From: Calycina herbarum
Taxonomy: Eukaryota; Ascomycota; Leotiomycetes; Helotiales; Pezizellaceae
DNA length: 64,000 nucleotides
Direction: 5' to 3'
Assembly: GCA_001414485.1 (NCBI GenBank)
Contig: LLEY01000086.1
Coordinates: 1-64,000, forward strand
Part shown: positions 1 through 12,737 of the stretch, one piece after another
How the letters are laid out: each line of letters starts with the position of its first letter
Position numbering within the stretch: the first letter of the stretch is position 1
Translations under genes and position numbers: made by a program
Notes under the pieces: model-generated
The model's input: only the letters and a program-made list of their open reading frames with translations
The model's database searches: none
Told to the model about the DNA's origin: nothing

Positions 1-147
1 GGGGGGGGGGGGACTTTTTTTGGTTGTGTGGGTTGTTATTTTAGGTGTGATGGTAACGTTTCGGGTCGGTCGTTGGGGGAAGCTGGCGAGTTTTGCCATT
101 ATTTGACACTGGAGTTTTCTGGGGGGGGAGAGAATTCTGATTCTGAA

Positions 148-290
148 CAGCGTATTAAATGAGTAGAGTAGAGTAGAGTAGTGACCGCTACTCTACTCTA
201 CTTATCCAACTTACTACTCATACTCTACTCTACTCTGCTTACGACTACTCGAGTAGTACTCGAGTAGTTGAGTAGTTTGTTAATACGCTG
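148..290. mobile_element. small inverted-repeat element (MITE-like, hAT-style ends)
   Basis: The 143 bp segment begins CAGCGTATTAA and ends with its exact reverse complement TTAATACGCTG. The interior is built from GAGTA/TACTC repeats that are themselves palindromic, so the whole unit can fold back on itself. The 8 bp on each side (ATTCTGAA and ATTTTGAG) match at 6 of 8 positions, which could be a decayed 8 bp target duplication as made by hAT transposons. There is no coding capacity. The family assignment is inference from end sequence and duplication length only. Confidence 0.55.
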
Positions 291-1231
291 ATTTTGAGTA
301 TGTACTTTTTTTTATGTTGGTACTTGGTTCGGTTTGATACAGGTCTAACGGGAGGGGAGGATTGAGACTGGTGTTGAAGAGATGGAGAGTATAGATGTTA
401 GGATAAACGCACACGGTATTAATGTTGTCGTAAGTGATGAAATCAATACGTCTTAAGAAAAATATAGGAGGGGAAACTCCGCCAGTGGGCGCTACTTATT
501 TATGAAGCTAAAAATTACACTAAGCTTGTGTATTTGTGGGGACTTCTGGATTTTGTTGCTCATTTTGAGAATAAGATTGTGAATATTGTTGAATAGATTT
601 TTACTCGTGTAGAGATTCTGTGATCTATCCTTGAAGGCATTGGCATAGGCTCAAAGGCAATTAAGACATTTTTGGTAGCAACTTTGCAAAGACGCAACCC
701 TGCTAAGCTTTTTAAAATTGTAAGCAAGTTGTCTATTATCGAAGTATCTATTATTATTATTATTATCATTCTAAGTCAAAAGCTTGACGAGGTTATTGTT
801 TGCACAGAAGTGATGATTTATATAGGCAGCTGAGAACGCTAAAGTCTTGGCGCTTATACACTAGTCAGATACCCTTGCTAGTTTGGTGAACAGAATATTA
901 TATACAATATGTTTGAGTGAATCTATATTCATCAGGTTCCTATCTTGGCTTGTGTGGGTACTTCCTAAGCAAACATATACTTTTTGATTCACGCTTTTAA
1001 TGATAGCACCTCTCCAAATTAGAAAAGAAGGTTTTTGTATAGCTGTTCACTGTCAGCTGGGCGATTGGCAAGGATACGTTCCACACTAGCTAGTTAAACA
1101 GCATCTTCCTGAAATCAACTTCAATTTCATCTGCACAGAGAAAACCTGATGCGAGAAAGTGCAAGCTACCACTTCAACTTGATCATTTTAATTAGAGAAC
1201 TACTCAAGTCATTGGGCATTTGTGAACAAAC

Positions 1232-2138
1232 TTGCATAGTAAGAAAAGTACTGAAAGCCAGGTTGAAAAACAGACAAAGTTAACAACTATCGAGATGGCT
1301 TCTGTCAAGCAGGAACAGCAAGTCACACTCCACGACATTACCAGCGAACTCCGTCAAAATATCTTTGAGGAATACTTCAACGCAGACATTGATGCAGTCA
1401 ACTACCAAGCCGCTATTACGGCTTAGCCTACTACGACTCCCTTGCGTAATCCAAACCACCAGCTTTGCTAGTTGCTCTTCGCAGGAACTATGATCGTTCC
1501 CTTTACAATGATGAGTTTTATGCCTTCTACAAGTAGACTAGACTTCCTCTAACGACTGAAAAGCCCAAAGAGTTCTTTGCCAATCATGAAATAGAGGTGG
1601 CTCACTCTGTTTAACATCTCAGTGTAGAACTGTTGCATACCAAATTACTGTACGCTGTTTATATTAGATTCCAAATTTGCATCTCTCAACCTTTCGTATA
1701 CCTACTAGAAATAGAGATAAACACCTTATCAGCTCATTGCCCACCTTTCAAGAGAGCACCAAGATATATGGAAATTTTATCAACATCAGTAATCAAAAAC
1801 TCGCCCCAATTCTGGACGACGGCCTTACAGTGCTGCTGAAGCATTGCAAAAATTTGAGAAGACTAGACCTTTGTTTTCTACAAGTTATCAGCCCAGCAGA
1901 TCTTCCAGACCTTCTTTACAACCTAGGTATGAAGACTTTTTCTCAGCAGACTGCTGGTTTGATCAATGTGGCTTTAGGCTGTGAAGGGAACTTAGATCAG
2001 CACTTTTGTACGAGAGATTACGATACATATATAGAGGAGTCTTGGGAGGCTGGAAAAGGAAAGTTGCTTAAGGTCAAACCAGAGGCTGAACCAGTTACGT
2101 TCAAGTTTACTGTTGAAAGTTACTATTTAGTAAACTAG
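1232..2138 (+). pseudogene. F-box-like gene relic
   Basis: The first open stretch (1232-1426) contains an F-box-like start (ITSELRQNIFEEYF), a pattern common in leotiomycete hypothetical proteins. It runs into a TAG at about 1424. Coding-like sequence continues in the next 200 bp (NYDRSLYNDEFYAFYK then a TAG, then LTTEKPKEFFANHEIEVAHSV then TAA) and again in 1677-2138, which keeps Leu-rich, Cys-containing sequence up to a natural stop. The in-frame stops and frame changes cannot be removed by any clear intron, so a decayed gene is the simplest reading. A gene with unusual splicing is not excluded. I do not recognise the family beyond the F-box resemblance. Confidence 0.45.
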
Positions 2139-5100
2139 TAACCTACCGACATGTTATGATTGGGAATTAGGTTTTGAGCCCATTTCTTCCAATAAACCTT
2201 TCGAAATAGGAATACAAAGCACTATAAAAGCCAAGTAGAAGCTCCACTTTTGCCAAATAGTAGCAAAGTCTCTTCATAAGTGACCAACAATGAAAAGTTG
2301 ACAGATTAACCAAGTAATCAGCTGTACTAAGATTCATGGTGCGCGTTAAAGGGCAGTAAAAGGTTTGTCGGAAGATGAAATCTTTTAAAGGCTCACTCAG
2401 CAGCGATGTCGCTAAATTGTTTATTGACCAACCTCAAATTCTATTCAGTGGCAAAAGTGGGAATATCACATGCTTTACATCTGACTCTGCTTATCAGGCA
2501 GTTTTCAGGCCTTCAGCATATATGAAGTCTGAGGTATAGATTGGATTGCATCCCGAATGGCGATACCTCTGGATTTGGGGTCTCTATCTTTTCTATGCAC
2601 CTCTATTCGCGTGGTTGAGTTCTACTCTAACATGACCTATAAATCATTAACTTCTCACTTTCAAGATTAAGTTCTCAACGTAAATTTGATATATTTATCT
2701 TGCATATATGTCGACTAAATAAGTAGAGAAGAACGTTATTTATTTTAAGCTACACCAAGGGGTGTAAGACTTTGTATTATTGGTCCAGAGTAAATTGTCT
2801 CTACTGTCCCCTCTCCTTTATCTAACCAAGACTTGTCTTCAATTATCCCAAAATATTTGGATGATTAGGTTTACATTTCCTTTTTTCTTCGAGATGAGTT
2901 GGGATCATTTCAGAAAGGCAAGTAAATGCTTAAAACTGCAATCACAATTGCTGCAACCCATGGTGCGATAGAACCCCATTTATACCGAGTCCTTCTAGTA
3001 TATGTAGATCAAACTGTTCACTTTGCACTTGTGTTTGTGTTCCAACAATATTCATCATTTTTGTGTCCATGTTAGCAAAGTAAGTATATTGTATCAGCCT
3101 TACAAACTTTGGAACTTGGAAGTTATTGGTCAGCCAGAACTGAGTGTTTGACCACTGAAGAATTTGGCAGAGGTAGTCTTTCTAAGAGCAGAAATCTCCT
3201 ACATGAACCCGCCAACCCCCACCATGGACCCATAATACTCCAGATATCGATATGATTTACCTAGAAGGCCCGCATCAACACGTTCGAGTTGCGGCAGAGA
3301 ACTCTCCAACATCCAGACGCCAACCGATACCTCACGTTTTCTTTTCTCAAAGATATAGAGACAATTGCCCCCCCCCCGCGCAAATGCCCTCACCACAACT
3401 TGATTCGCTACGCTGTTGTTATCAGTTCTGCACCGTTACAATTCCTCCCTGGATTGGACAGCAGGCCTGCACACGCCGCCGGACAGAAGAATCACATTCT
3501 CGCAGATCGAGAAACCGATGAATTTAACTCCTTACATCACCACATCATGTCATCGACAACCCCGACGAGAGCGTCAGTAGGCTCTCACATTGCTTCGATA
3601 CGTAGCGACACACGATACTGCCATTCAAAAACCTCCACCGTCAACGATGGTGGACCAAACCCACTTTTCGATTCTAAGACTCGCGATTGATCCAGAGGTA
3701 GCTAGCTAGCTACCAGATTTCTCGCGATCTTCTCTCCGATGGACCTCTATTGCATCATCAGCAATGCAGACAGCTCTCAGTGGCAAATGGGCAACACGTG
3801 GAGTGTAATAAAATAGCCTCCACCGAAGAGAATGCAACGAACAATATATCAAAGACGGTACCTACCCTATTCTCTTTTCAGGGCATGCAGCTAACACCTA
3901 CAGATTGGCAACCATCCCACGCGAACGCGGCCACGCCTAAGACGAACGATTGATCTAAAGGAGAGCGATGTTGGCAGCACGAGCCCAAGAGGGCAAGAAA
4001 GAGACGAATTACAGCACCAGTATACCGGAATACGAGTTCCTCGAATGATTCGAAGAAGCCCATTTTGTATCGCCACTACCCAGGAATGACCACGCAAGAC
4101 GAGATAGACGAGATGGCGACTCGAATGGACTAGGGTGGCAATTCAGACAGAAGAACTATGATCTGAAGGCCTGAAAATACCCTCTATACCTCTGAGCCAG
4201 AAACTGCTCTCTCGGACCAATTCCTTCGACTCCCGTTGTTCCTCTCCCCAGCTGAATTTCTCTCCATAAACCAGACAAAGACCCGTTTTGGCTCTGCCAC
4301 GACTCTCGAAAACATTGACGACCCTTTTAATAAACCCAAAAGAATTAGAGAGAATAGGTCTCATTTCCGTCAACATAAATACCCATCCATAAAGTTACTC
4401 GAGGAACACTCGGAGAAGAAGTTAAGGTAGAGCTTTTGATGGTTGGGTGGCCTGATAAGGAAGAGACCTGAAGGCTATCGAGTTCCGAGGTGTTTTGGAA
4501 CCCACCATTCGCCTCCTGGCACCTAAAATAATCGCACGGCAAAATCAGTGGGGCAAAACAAACATTACAGTGGAGAGCTAGAGGATGGACGTCAAATTGT
4601 GGGTTCTGATTGACCTGCTCCTGGGTTGTTTTGGGCTCTCGGCTGGGTCAGAGGACCCAAGCATCTAGACCAATCACAGCAACGATGGAGGTCGTGGAAT
4701 GACTGGGGCGGCAACTTTGGTATTTGAGTCGGAGCGATGGCCGCCTCCGCGTCTATCAAAAAATCCAAAAAGTCGTCTCGACAATACCAAATATACAATT
4801 TGGAAAAACCGCTGAAATCGCCTGGCAATGCATTCTCGCATGGACTCGATGATCATAGCCCCTCTATACTTCTATCCTTCGCTTTCCACCTTCTCTCAGA
4901 TTCGGTCGTCGCAAACCCTCACGACACCCCGGAAAGTCGCCGCCGACCAAAACAGAAGGTTATGCGTAGATTCCATCGTGGAAAATGGGCAGAGACATTG
5001 GAGGGACGAAAGGAGGACCAAGAGAGCATCTCGCATACGATGTGGAAGAGAGTTGGCGGTGCACCGTGGGCAATGCGCTGACGGAGACCACGAACAAGGA

Positions 5101-5585
5101 AGCGGAGGTGTCTCCGTTCGAATTGGCCACTGCAGCCAGGAGACAACGGTCGTAGACTTTACGCGTCTGCAGGAACCTTCTCGGTCGTTGACTTCTCAAC
5201 CACCGACTTCGCTGTATCTGCCTACAATCGAGGAGCATGCCAACCCCATCGAAGCTTCAACTACCCTCCGAGCCACAAGATACAAGGAAATGGGACTTTA
5301 TGCGCGATGTCGAACTTATGTTCGGTGGTCCATAACCACAGGAAGGAGGTCTGGCAGAGGTCTGGCTTTTATTGGGAGAATATCTGACGAGTATGTTGGG
5401 AAAGAAGGTCGTTGCAATATTTCCATGAAATGGTTAGGAATTTTCGGATTCATTTAACTTTCTCTGTTCATACGCTGATCCACGCAGGCTTAACCCACTC
5501 CCCACCACCGAAACGCAAGAGCGGGACAAGAAGACCCGTCAAGTCTGAACACCAGTTTGCCGTGGATAGTGCCCTTTAAGAAATC
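2139..5585. other. no supported gene
   Basis: 2139-3200 is AT-rich and holds nothing I can support. 3200-5585 is richer in C and pyrimidine tracts (for example the C run near 3369) and has several open frames of 60-209 codons on both strands (the longest is 4828-5457, +). Their translations lack recognisable domains and overlap each other on opposite strands, so I treat them as chance frames. The region is downstream of the regulator gene ending at 5586. Confidence 0.5.
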
Positions 5586-7836
5586 TCAATTCGAGTTGAG
5601 CAAATTGTGAATCTGCATGAGACTCTGCGCCCCTCTCTCCTCAGCCGACGGTACGTGGACCCTCGAGGACCCTCCAAGGAAACCGAAAGATGCACTCCCA
5701 GATGCCCAGTCAGCAGCAAAACTAGGTCCGAACCTAGTCCGAATCTCGAGAACTGGCTGGGTGTATGTAGGCCTCGTGCAGGCATCGATAATATCATCCA
5801 GCTGATACATTCGCTTTGGGGTCTTTGGCGAAGCCATGATCTCACTCAGGTTTCGAGGAAGCCGAATGAATAGTTCATTTGCACTACGTCTCAATAGCTC
5901 CTGGAGCGGACCAGCTATAGGGAATCCTATAAGCGACTGTATCAAGGCATCCATCCCAAAGGTTATGGCATCCGGCCCGTCCTTCGATCCGCCTTCCTTA
6001 CCACCAGGAAAGAACCGGGCAATAACATCAGTCAGGTGGAGAACAGCAAACATCTGTAGCACGGGCTGATATCGACAGGTATACTGTGTTCGGTAATGTT
6101 CATCAAGCAGGTACAACCCTTGTTGGGCATGATTCCATATAACATCCTCCACTAAGGAGGCCTGGAATCCTTCAAGACTGAGTAACGGACGAAGAAGTTG
6201 GATCACTGAGTTATAATAAAGAATCCTACAGGGTTAGTGAAGCAAAAGAGATTTCGGATGATATTACCCACAGAAGAGATAGCACATGCGGAAGTGCTTG
6301 GCTGTTGTTTTTGTCAACGTTTCCAATGCTGCCTGGGAGATTCTCCCGCCAGTTGGTGAGCCTGCTATACTGCCGCAAGACTTCGTGAGCAGTTAGTGAT
6401 CCTGCTGTTCTCGAGTAGAGCATCGTGGAAATGTCTTGAACGATCCTTATTAATTTGGATTTCTCTCTGTTTGTTGTGGCTAGGAGGCCTGGCCACGCTG
6501 GACATTGATCACTCGCCTGGCGGTAGAAATACCATCTCGCATTGTCTAAGCGAGCATCGGTTTCTGGAAGGGTGTCGAAAGAGGGGTACTCTACCATCGG
6601 GGGCACCTGGCAGGTTATCTGCGCCCATTCACTAAGCCCATTAGCGTGGACCCCAGGAGAAGGGCATTGGAACTAACACTGTCAGGTTTTGAATACCCCG
6701 AATGGTATTTTTCCACACCTCAGGGTCTACCTCTGAGACTGCAACATGGACCAGACTATTAGTTGCCACCCTGAGGTAGGACGAAGCGCGCAAGCTCTTT
6801 GAGCGAGCGCAGTCAACCAAAAACATGACCCCGAATGCCTGTATGGTAGTAACAGTATGATCCTCCGGGTCCAGGCTGACGCGGACGGCATTACTGAACT
6901 CCAAACGGAGTCTATCAAAATCCACCTCATCTGCATCGGCGGGACAGTGCAAATGGCAAGCCAGGGCACAAATGGCATTCACAAGGACCGGCGAGCAGTA
7001 GTTGTCTGACTGGCGCTTATAACTGTCGACGAAATGCCCCTCGCTGAACAGGGTATGCACGGGGTGGACCCAGGCAAAGTATAGTTGGAACAGGTGGTCC
7101 AGCACGGCTGAATCATACGTTACCGCCGTCCATTTGAAAACGGTCGTGGTGCCTCCCATCTCATGGTCCTCAGTGGGCTCGAAATTCGAATGCTGTGAGG
7201 TGCGGGGCGAAAGGGCCTCGAAGTCCTCGATGGGCGAGCGGCCGAGCCATTCCACGATGCTCTCGTACTCCTCCCCGTTCTTCAGTCGTTCGAGTATTTC
7301 GGGCACCTTTTCGTCCGTGGAGAGGGCCTGAAGAATCTGTTCCGTCAGATGGTCCCTGGCCTTGAGCTCCTTGATCTGCTTGACCAGTTCCTCCTTCGCA
7401 TGCTTGATATGGACCTCGTAGACACATTCAGAGGTCTCGACCCGTGACGCACATCTCTTGCACGGTTTCTTTCCATCACACTATTTCCCGTCAGTCTGCA
7501 GTTTGTTCCCATGTTGAAAACCATCGAAAAAAGCGCGCCCGAGACGAACGGCGCACAAACCAGAGCCGCACGTCGTCCGTCTCGGGGGCACGCCACACAT
7601 CTCAAGTGGGGACAACCACACACCTTAGCTCGAGCCTTCTTACAGTTCAGACACGCATTTCTGGTCACCGAGTCTGGAACTCGTCGACGTTTGGAGGTGG
7701 AAGGGACGCTTTCCCCTTCCTTGTCGCCGCGGTTCCGGCGTAGATCAGAGCCCGTACTCTCGGATGTGGATTGACTTGGGGTGCTGATGGATGCGCTGCT
7801 GTCCCCAAACGACGGGCGAATTTTGCGAAAAGCCAT
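5586..7836 (-). CDS. Zn2Cys6 transcription factor, fungal-specific TF domain
   Basis: Predicted nuclear DNA-binding regulator of about 665 aa. Exons on the minus strand: 7836-7624, 7480-6680, 6618-6272 and 6225-5586. Introns are 143, 61 and 46 bp; the acceptor at 6618 is the least certain. Splicing the first intron joins KKARAK to CDGKKPCKRC, completing a Cys-x2-Cys-x6-Cys-x5-Cys-x2-Cys-x8-Cys binuclear cluster at roughly residues 61-90. A basic, Lys/Glu-rich probable coiled coil follows. The middle homology domain includes the stretch FQLYFAWVHPVHTLF, and splicing at 6272/6225 restores the family-typical LLILYYNSVIQLLRP. The general pattern resembles proteins annotated as nit-4/nirA-like regulators, but that name is not safe from sequence alone. 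The first ATG (MAFRKIRP) is preceded by a pyrimidine-rich leader. No target genes are evident nearby. Confidence 0.88.
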
Positions 7837-9418
7837 TTTCCGTCACTATGATTTATAGTGCCCTCTCCGATTTCTGGCTGACCATGCTCCGTATTGAGAC
7901 CACACGGAGCAAGGTTGGCTTATCGAATGTTGATCAAAGTTGGTAAAGCGATGTGGAGAAATGGAGGTTCGTCGATCGTGGGAGGCGGATTGTGGATCTA
8001 GAAACGCCATAAAATGCCCATCAGGTTGTTGCTCGATAGGTGGACCTGCGATCCGGGGCTCATTGGGCGATTTTTTTTAAAATGTCGGCTAGTTTGGCGG
8101 AGGAGTCTCCTGGCAAGCTTCGTCGTCCAGGTCAATTGCAAGCCAGCTATGGGAGAAACCACCTCTTGCTCCCGCGGACTCGATACCCACCGAGTTCGAG
8201 GTGAGAGAGAACCCCTCTGGCACAAGGCTACGACGGCAATGGCGCCTTTCGTGGTGCTTGCTTTGTAGGTAGCGGGGCCTGAAGACTGCTCGGCTTAGGT
8301 GCTCGCAGATGGAATGGATGGGCAATGGTGGAGTTACTTCCTAGATCGTTGTTCACGTGTAAGCAGATATTCCCTGGCAGGCACGATCAAGGCGATGATA
8401 CGAGAAGCCCGGGGGCAGAGGGCTTTTCTTTCGTGAGGGAAGGTACGAGTATGGCCTCGTTGAGTTTGGCGTCCCTGTCCATGGCATCTCCTCGAAAGGT
8501 CGGGTGTTGTGGGAAGGGGCGACGATGTGCCTCGAGCAGGTTGCCAACATCTCTCTCCACGGCAAGGGTGTTGTTGAGCAGCAGGGAAATGTTATACTCA
8601 GGGTCTCAGAACAGGACTCTCTACTGGTACGGCTTGACGTCTGTCATGACGACGCAGCACCCGTCCGAACGATATGCCCACTTAGCTTAGCGCTTCGCTT
8701 CTCAACTTCCAAAGCCTTCACTGTAAATGGCATGGGAGTGGAATTGGCGTGGGATGATGTAAAGTAGGTACTTGGAGCGGTTGGGCGTTTGCTCTTCACA
8801 GCCGCGCGTTTATTGCCAGACCAGACCAGATGGACGGTATCTGGGATCTAGACTAGAGGAAGGAATATCTAGTCCTACCTCGCCTCGCCTGCTCTTACCC
8901 TTGGTCCTTGCTGACATCTCCCATGACGCTTGTTTACTCTGATAGATGATCGACGGAGCAGTCTGTACATTTGAGGCGGACTACCTGTACCCGTCGACGA
9001 CAATACGTAGGCCCAGAACCCAGATACTCGTATTCAAAGAGAAGAAATTCCTCATATCATCATGCATGGGACCACTGATAAGGTTTGATAAAAGCACTAA
9101 ATGTATGTACTGTATTGATTTGCCGGCCCCTTGCCCCGTACGGTCTGTCACAAAGCACAATACGACGACGACCACCACATCGAGATTTCGTCGGACTCAA
9201 GTCCGATTCCCCTCCCGCTCCTGTGGACCGTTGCACATTCCCACCTTTTCACCATCTAAGCAAGGAACTGCTTTTGATAGAACCCTGACACATTCTGTGG
9301 AACCCACTGCTACTTTCAGATGGATTAAAACCACGATTCTGGGGCCAAACTTTGTTCTGACCACCCTCATACACCTCATCGCCTATCGTCCATTTTCTCC
9401 TTTGCCGGCTTCCCCGCC
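7837..9418. other. regulator promoter and intergenic DNA
   Basis: The stretch upstream of the regulator start holds short overlapping frames on both strands with no recognisable domain. From about 8950 to 9418 the plus strand becomes rich in C, A and pyrimidine runs, which resembles a fungal 5' leader ahead of the possible small gene starting at 9419. Confidence 0.5.
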
Positions 9419-10009
9419 ATGAAACGATTGCAACCTACTCGTAAGTACAATTATGACGCCACACAAGGCGACGATTTCCTGTTCTAGGCATTTGCCCCCA
9501 CGTTATCAGGGTATCTATGCTATTTTTTTATTTGTCAGTCGTTCTAGTTTTGACGTTATGAACACCCGACCAGGGAAACGGAGCTGAATTCCGAGCCAGT
9601 CATATTCCCTGGTTCATTGATCCAATATCTGCAAATTCCTTGTCAACGACGTAAGAAAGCTTTTGGTGGCGGAGCTCGTTAGGTAGTACCTAATTAGTCG
9701 CCTTGTGAAGACCATTTTGTACTTATTATTCTCGTTTGTTCAAATTAAAAAAGTAGTGGTCTCTGGGGGTTAGCAGCTCCCTATTTTCACTCTTGCAAAA
9801 CATGGCAATTCAACGTACCTGCCAGTAAGATCTTTTCACTTGAAGAAAATTCAGTCATGCCTATCAGTAAGTAAGTATTGTCTCAAGCAGCTAATTTGAT
9901 CTTGTATCTTTACCTTCCCAGGTCACCAAATAGTCGCAGTCACTTCTTATCGCATTGCAGCCAAACTCCGACTCCAGACTCGCATAGAGCAAACTGTAAA
10001 GGTTTGTTT
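9419..10009 (+). CDS. possible small spliced gene, function unknown
   Basis: An ATG in a pyrimidine-rich context starts MKRLQPT and is followed by a textbook donor (GTAAGT, 9441). With an acceptor before GCATTTGCC (9488) and a second intron ending near 9572, the reading continues as ...ICPHVIR-GNGAEFRASHIPWFIDPISA... and then meets another donor (GTAAGA near 9651). A last exon near 9890-10009 would end in TAG. The exon-intron rhythm is convincing for the first three exons, but the product is short and unrecognised. A non-coding spliced transcript is equally possible. Confidence 0.28.
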
Positions 10010-11619
10010 TAGAGCCATCCGACAGAAGTCGAGGTGGTTGAAATGAGACCGCCATGTGCATATATGAGGCATGTGGCTGGGATAATCCCAAGATGACTGC
10101 ACTCACTCTTGCTCTCGGAGCTACACTTGCCCCTGGCCTTCTTTCGCACTTTACCTATGTCCTTCTTTCAAATATTACATTTTCTTTTTGGTTATCATTC
10201 AATGAACCCTCTGCACTTACAACATCTCTGCTCAAACAAACGTAGCAAAAATAAGACCACTCAATCCCTGCAAATGCCCTTCAAACCCCTAGCCTTTGGC
10301 TCGTATTCCCTTGTTTGTGGCTTCTAGGACATTTTTTTCGATCAGATTTTGACCCTGGTATTTCATCTCGCTACAATAATTAGGCCAGCTACGTTGTAGG
10401 TTTGTGACACCATAGATTTTCCACTTCGTTCAACATATCCTAATTTATCTACATACATTCACCGATGTCTTATTTTGACTTGGCATTCCCCTCCTCGATG
10501 GATTGAGTGTTGTGGTTGAGCTTTGGGATCGTTCAGCTGTTTGACTCGGAATTTTTCTTCTTCTTGTGCGACTTTGAAATTCTTCAACAGGACTGGCGCG
10601 TGGCAACGAGTGAGGTTTCGATTAGGTGTTTTTGGCGCTCGATTATTGTTTCTTGATATGGCTTTTGTGGCTTGTCAACCGAAGGGACAAGTTAACGGGA
10701 AATTTCCTCGAGCTCTTTCTTTGGTGGGATATGTCAGAGAAACTTCCATCCTGTATCTTTTTCGCTTAGCTTAGGGCATAGCGCCAGCGATTCAGCGGTT
10801 AAGGTTGGAAGTTGTCAAGTCTATGGGATTTGTTTGAGAGTGTGATTTAGATATCTGGACTTGTTGGGACTCTTTTACTTGCTGATTCTGTAAGATTTTA
10901 TCCCGTCTTGTGGAAGTTTCACCCTAAGCTTGAAGGCGTGTGTGTAACATGCCGCTTGAGATGAGCGGCACTACTGAGGTGTAGGTATGTAAAACAGAGG
11001 TAATGAAAGCAATTCCAGGACACATTGGAAATAAAGTAGACCTTCTGTCATTGTGGGTTATTGTATGTTATGCCTGATGATTGGCGGATCTAATTTATGA
11101 AATTGTAATGCCGAGAATATTCCAAGCTATTTGAAAGAAATACTTGTCTGCTTGATGGAGGAGGGAAGGTGTTTGAGAGAGTAGCTTATCCATTTATATG
11201 TTGTACTACTTTGCTCGTTCTAATAATAATGCGCGGATGAGCAGATCTAGACTGTCAAGTATTCTGGTTGCTAATTGTGATATTTCTGTTAGCGGGTGAT
11301 CTTCCAAGAAGGAAAGGTGCAAAGCCTTTGATGTTTTGGTGGAATGGATCGGATGAACTTGGAAGGAATCTGATGGGTTTTATGGTCATTTTATTTCGTC
11401 CGAGTGAAGTCTCATTTTGGTTGCTAGAGACATCAAGATCATTCTTAGCTTGTGTAGTCGTCAACCCAGAGAATATCAACGCAGCTCAGATTATTAGCAT
11501 AAAATTTGCAGCATCTGGGAAGCCACTTGAGGAATTGCTGGTTTTGATCTGTCCATTTCAACAAAGCCTTCCGAGTACACATTTATAATACAAGTTGACA
11601 AACCTTCCCGGGTTTGAAA
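10010..11619. other. no supported gene
   Basis: AT-rich intergenic DNA with a few open frames under 110 codons and no recognisable product. It separates the uncertain small gene from the 3' end of the mitochondrial ribosomal protein gene. Confidence 0.5.
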
Positions 11620-12399
11620 TTACCAGCCTTGGTTTCGTAGCTGCTTAACCCTCAACACTGTGGCCTTGAATCCCTCCCCGAATCTCATCCGCCACCTCTG
11701 TCTACGCAGTCTCTTTCTTTTCAGTCCACCTCTCTCGTGAAACCTTTGCTGGCTCTGATCCGCCCGCACCTTATTTTGCCCGCAACTTTGATTCAACAAG
11801 ACGAAAGCCCTTGCAACGTCAACGTTTCCTCCCACCGCAAATGTCCTCCCGGTCGAGGGGTTTAATCGCAAAGGTGGTGGTTTAGGAGTCGCGCTTGGTG
11901 CTGACAGGCTGTCACTCTGGAAAGAATCCAGTGAGGCTAAGAGCGCCCTTTCCTCTGGTGACTGTGTCGATGTCTCTTTAGGGTCAACAGGGTCAATCAT
12001 CCTACTCAGGTCCATAGTAACGGGGGCTCTCCTGTTGAGGTTTTGAAACATGGTTGCCGCAGAATTGGGTCGTCGTACCGGCGTGACTGGGGCTTTACGA
12101 GAAGGCTGATTTCCCCATAGGCCTTGTGCGAGGTTGTTGCTTTGGGGTTTGGGACTAGATGGAAATGATTCGGGTTCGGAGGGAGGCTCGGATTGTGGGC
12201 TGGTTGTAGTAGGTAGTGGGCTTTGTGGAGCGTATTTGCAGCTGGAGGTAGCAAAGCTTCGTCCTAATGAAGTCGCATTTCGTTTGGATAGGAATTGGCA
12301 CTGCAATGGCTGTCGTACGAGATTTGAGGGCGTGAGAAAGGTGGTGAGAGGAGAAGCGTTAGAGCGCAGAAGCGCATCTGCTGCTCTTCGAAGCTCCAT
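11620..12399 (-). CDS. mitochondrial ribosomal protein bS21m (MRP21 type)
   Basis: Intronless gene of 259 aa. The C-terminal 60 residues carry the bS21 signature: a RAFVLLNQSCGQNKVR helix followed by an extremely basic tail (RGGLKRKRLRRQRWRMRF), as expected for a small-subunit protein that contacts rRNA. The N-terminus (MELRRAADALLRSN..., then RNATSLGRSFATSS) has the Arg/Ser/Leu composition of a mitochondrial presequence with a plausible cleavage site near FATSS. The central part is Pro/Ser-rich and poorly conserved, usual for fungal members. The frame is open further upstream to 12540, but the Met at 12399 gives the correct presequence, so I chose it. It is divergent from the splicing-factor gene, with 338 bp between the start codons. 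Confidence 0.85.
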   Translation of the reverse strand: MELRRAADALLRSNASPLTTFLTPSNLVRQPLQCQFLSKRNATSLGRSFATSSCKYAPQSPLPTTTSPQSEPPSEPESFPSSPKPQSNNLAQGLWGNQPSRKAPVTPVRRPNSAATMFQNLNRRAPVTMDLSRMIDPVDPKETSTQSPEERALLASLDSFQSDSLSAPSATPKPPPLRLNPSTGRTFAVGGNVDVARAFVLLNQSCGQNKVRADQSQQRFHERGGLKRKRLRRQRWRMRFGEGFKATVLRVKQLRNQGW

Positions 12400-12737
12400 A
12401 GTCCTAGAGAACGTTAGGGAATCTGAAATAAGATATAGGAAGAGATATGAGCCTACATTGGTTGAACGGTGGAAAACGATTTGCGAGGTGTCGTTGAATC
12501 CCCAGAGCTTTCCTTCTGGCAACATTTTGGAAGGTGCCAATAATAATCACGTGACTGTAGAAAGCGGCCCGTGCAGAGCTTCTGAAATTTGGAAGTCCAT
12601 ACTGATTTGCCTTGAGCGACGACAAACATTGTCCTTTGCGCCAACCTCAGACACAGCTGTGATCCTATCTCTCCTGTCGCGGAATTATCCTCAACTTGAC
12701 TGCGACTTCAGCATTGAGATACAGCGCCTATCAAACC
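12400..12737. promoter_or_regulatory. bidirectional promoter, bS21m / RBM25-type gene
   Basis: The 338 bp between two divergent start codons must hold both core promoters. A CACGTGA motif (bHLH/E-box type) is visible near 12549-12555. No clear TATA box is seen on either side, in keeping with housekeeping expression. Confidence 0.6.

Noticed and set aside
1..12. Run of 12 G at the window start
   Set aside because: Probably homopolymer sequencing or assembly artefact or simple-sequence DNA; no function can be argued.
4828..5457. 209-codon open frame (+)
   Set aside because: No domain or family pattern, overlapped by similar frames on the other strand; probably chance in pyrimidine-rich DNA.
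8325..8767. Open frames in the promoter of the first regulator
   Set aside because: Low-complexity translation and opposing frames; no splice signals or recognisable product.
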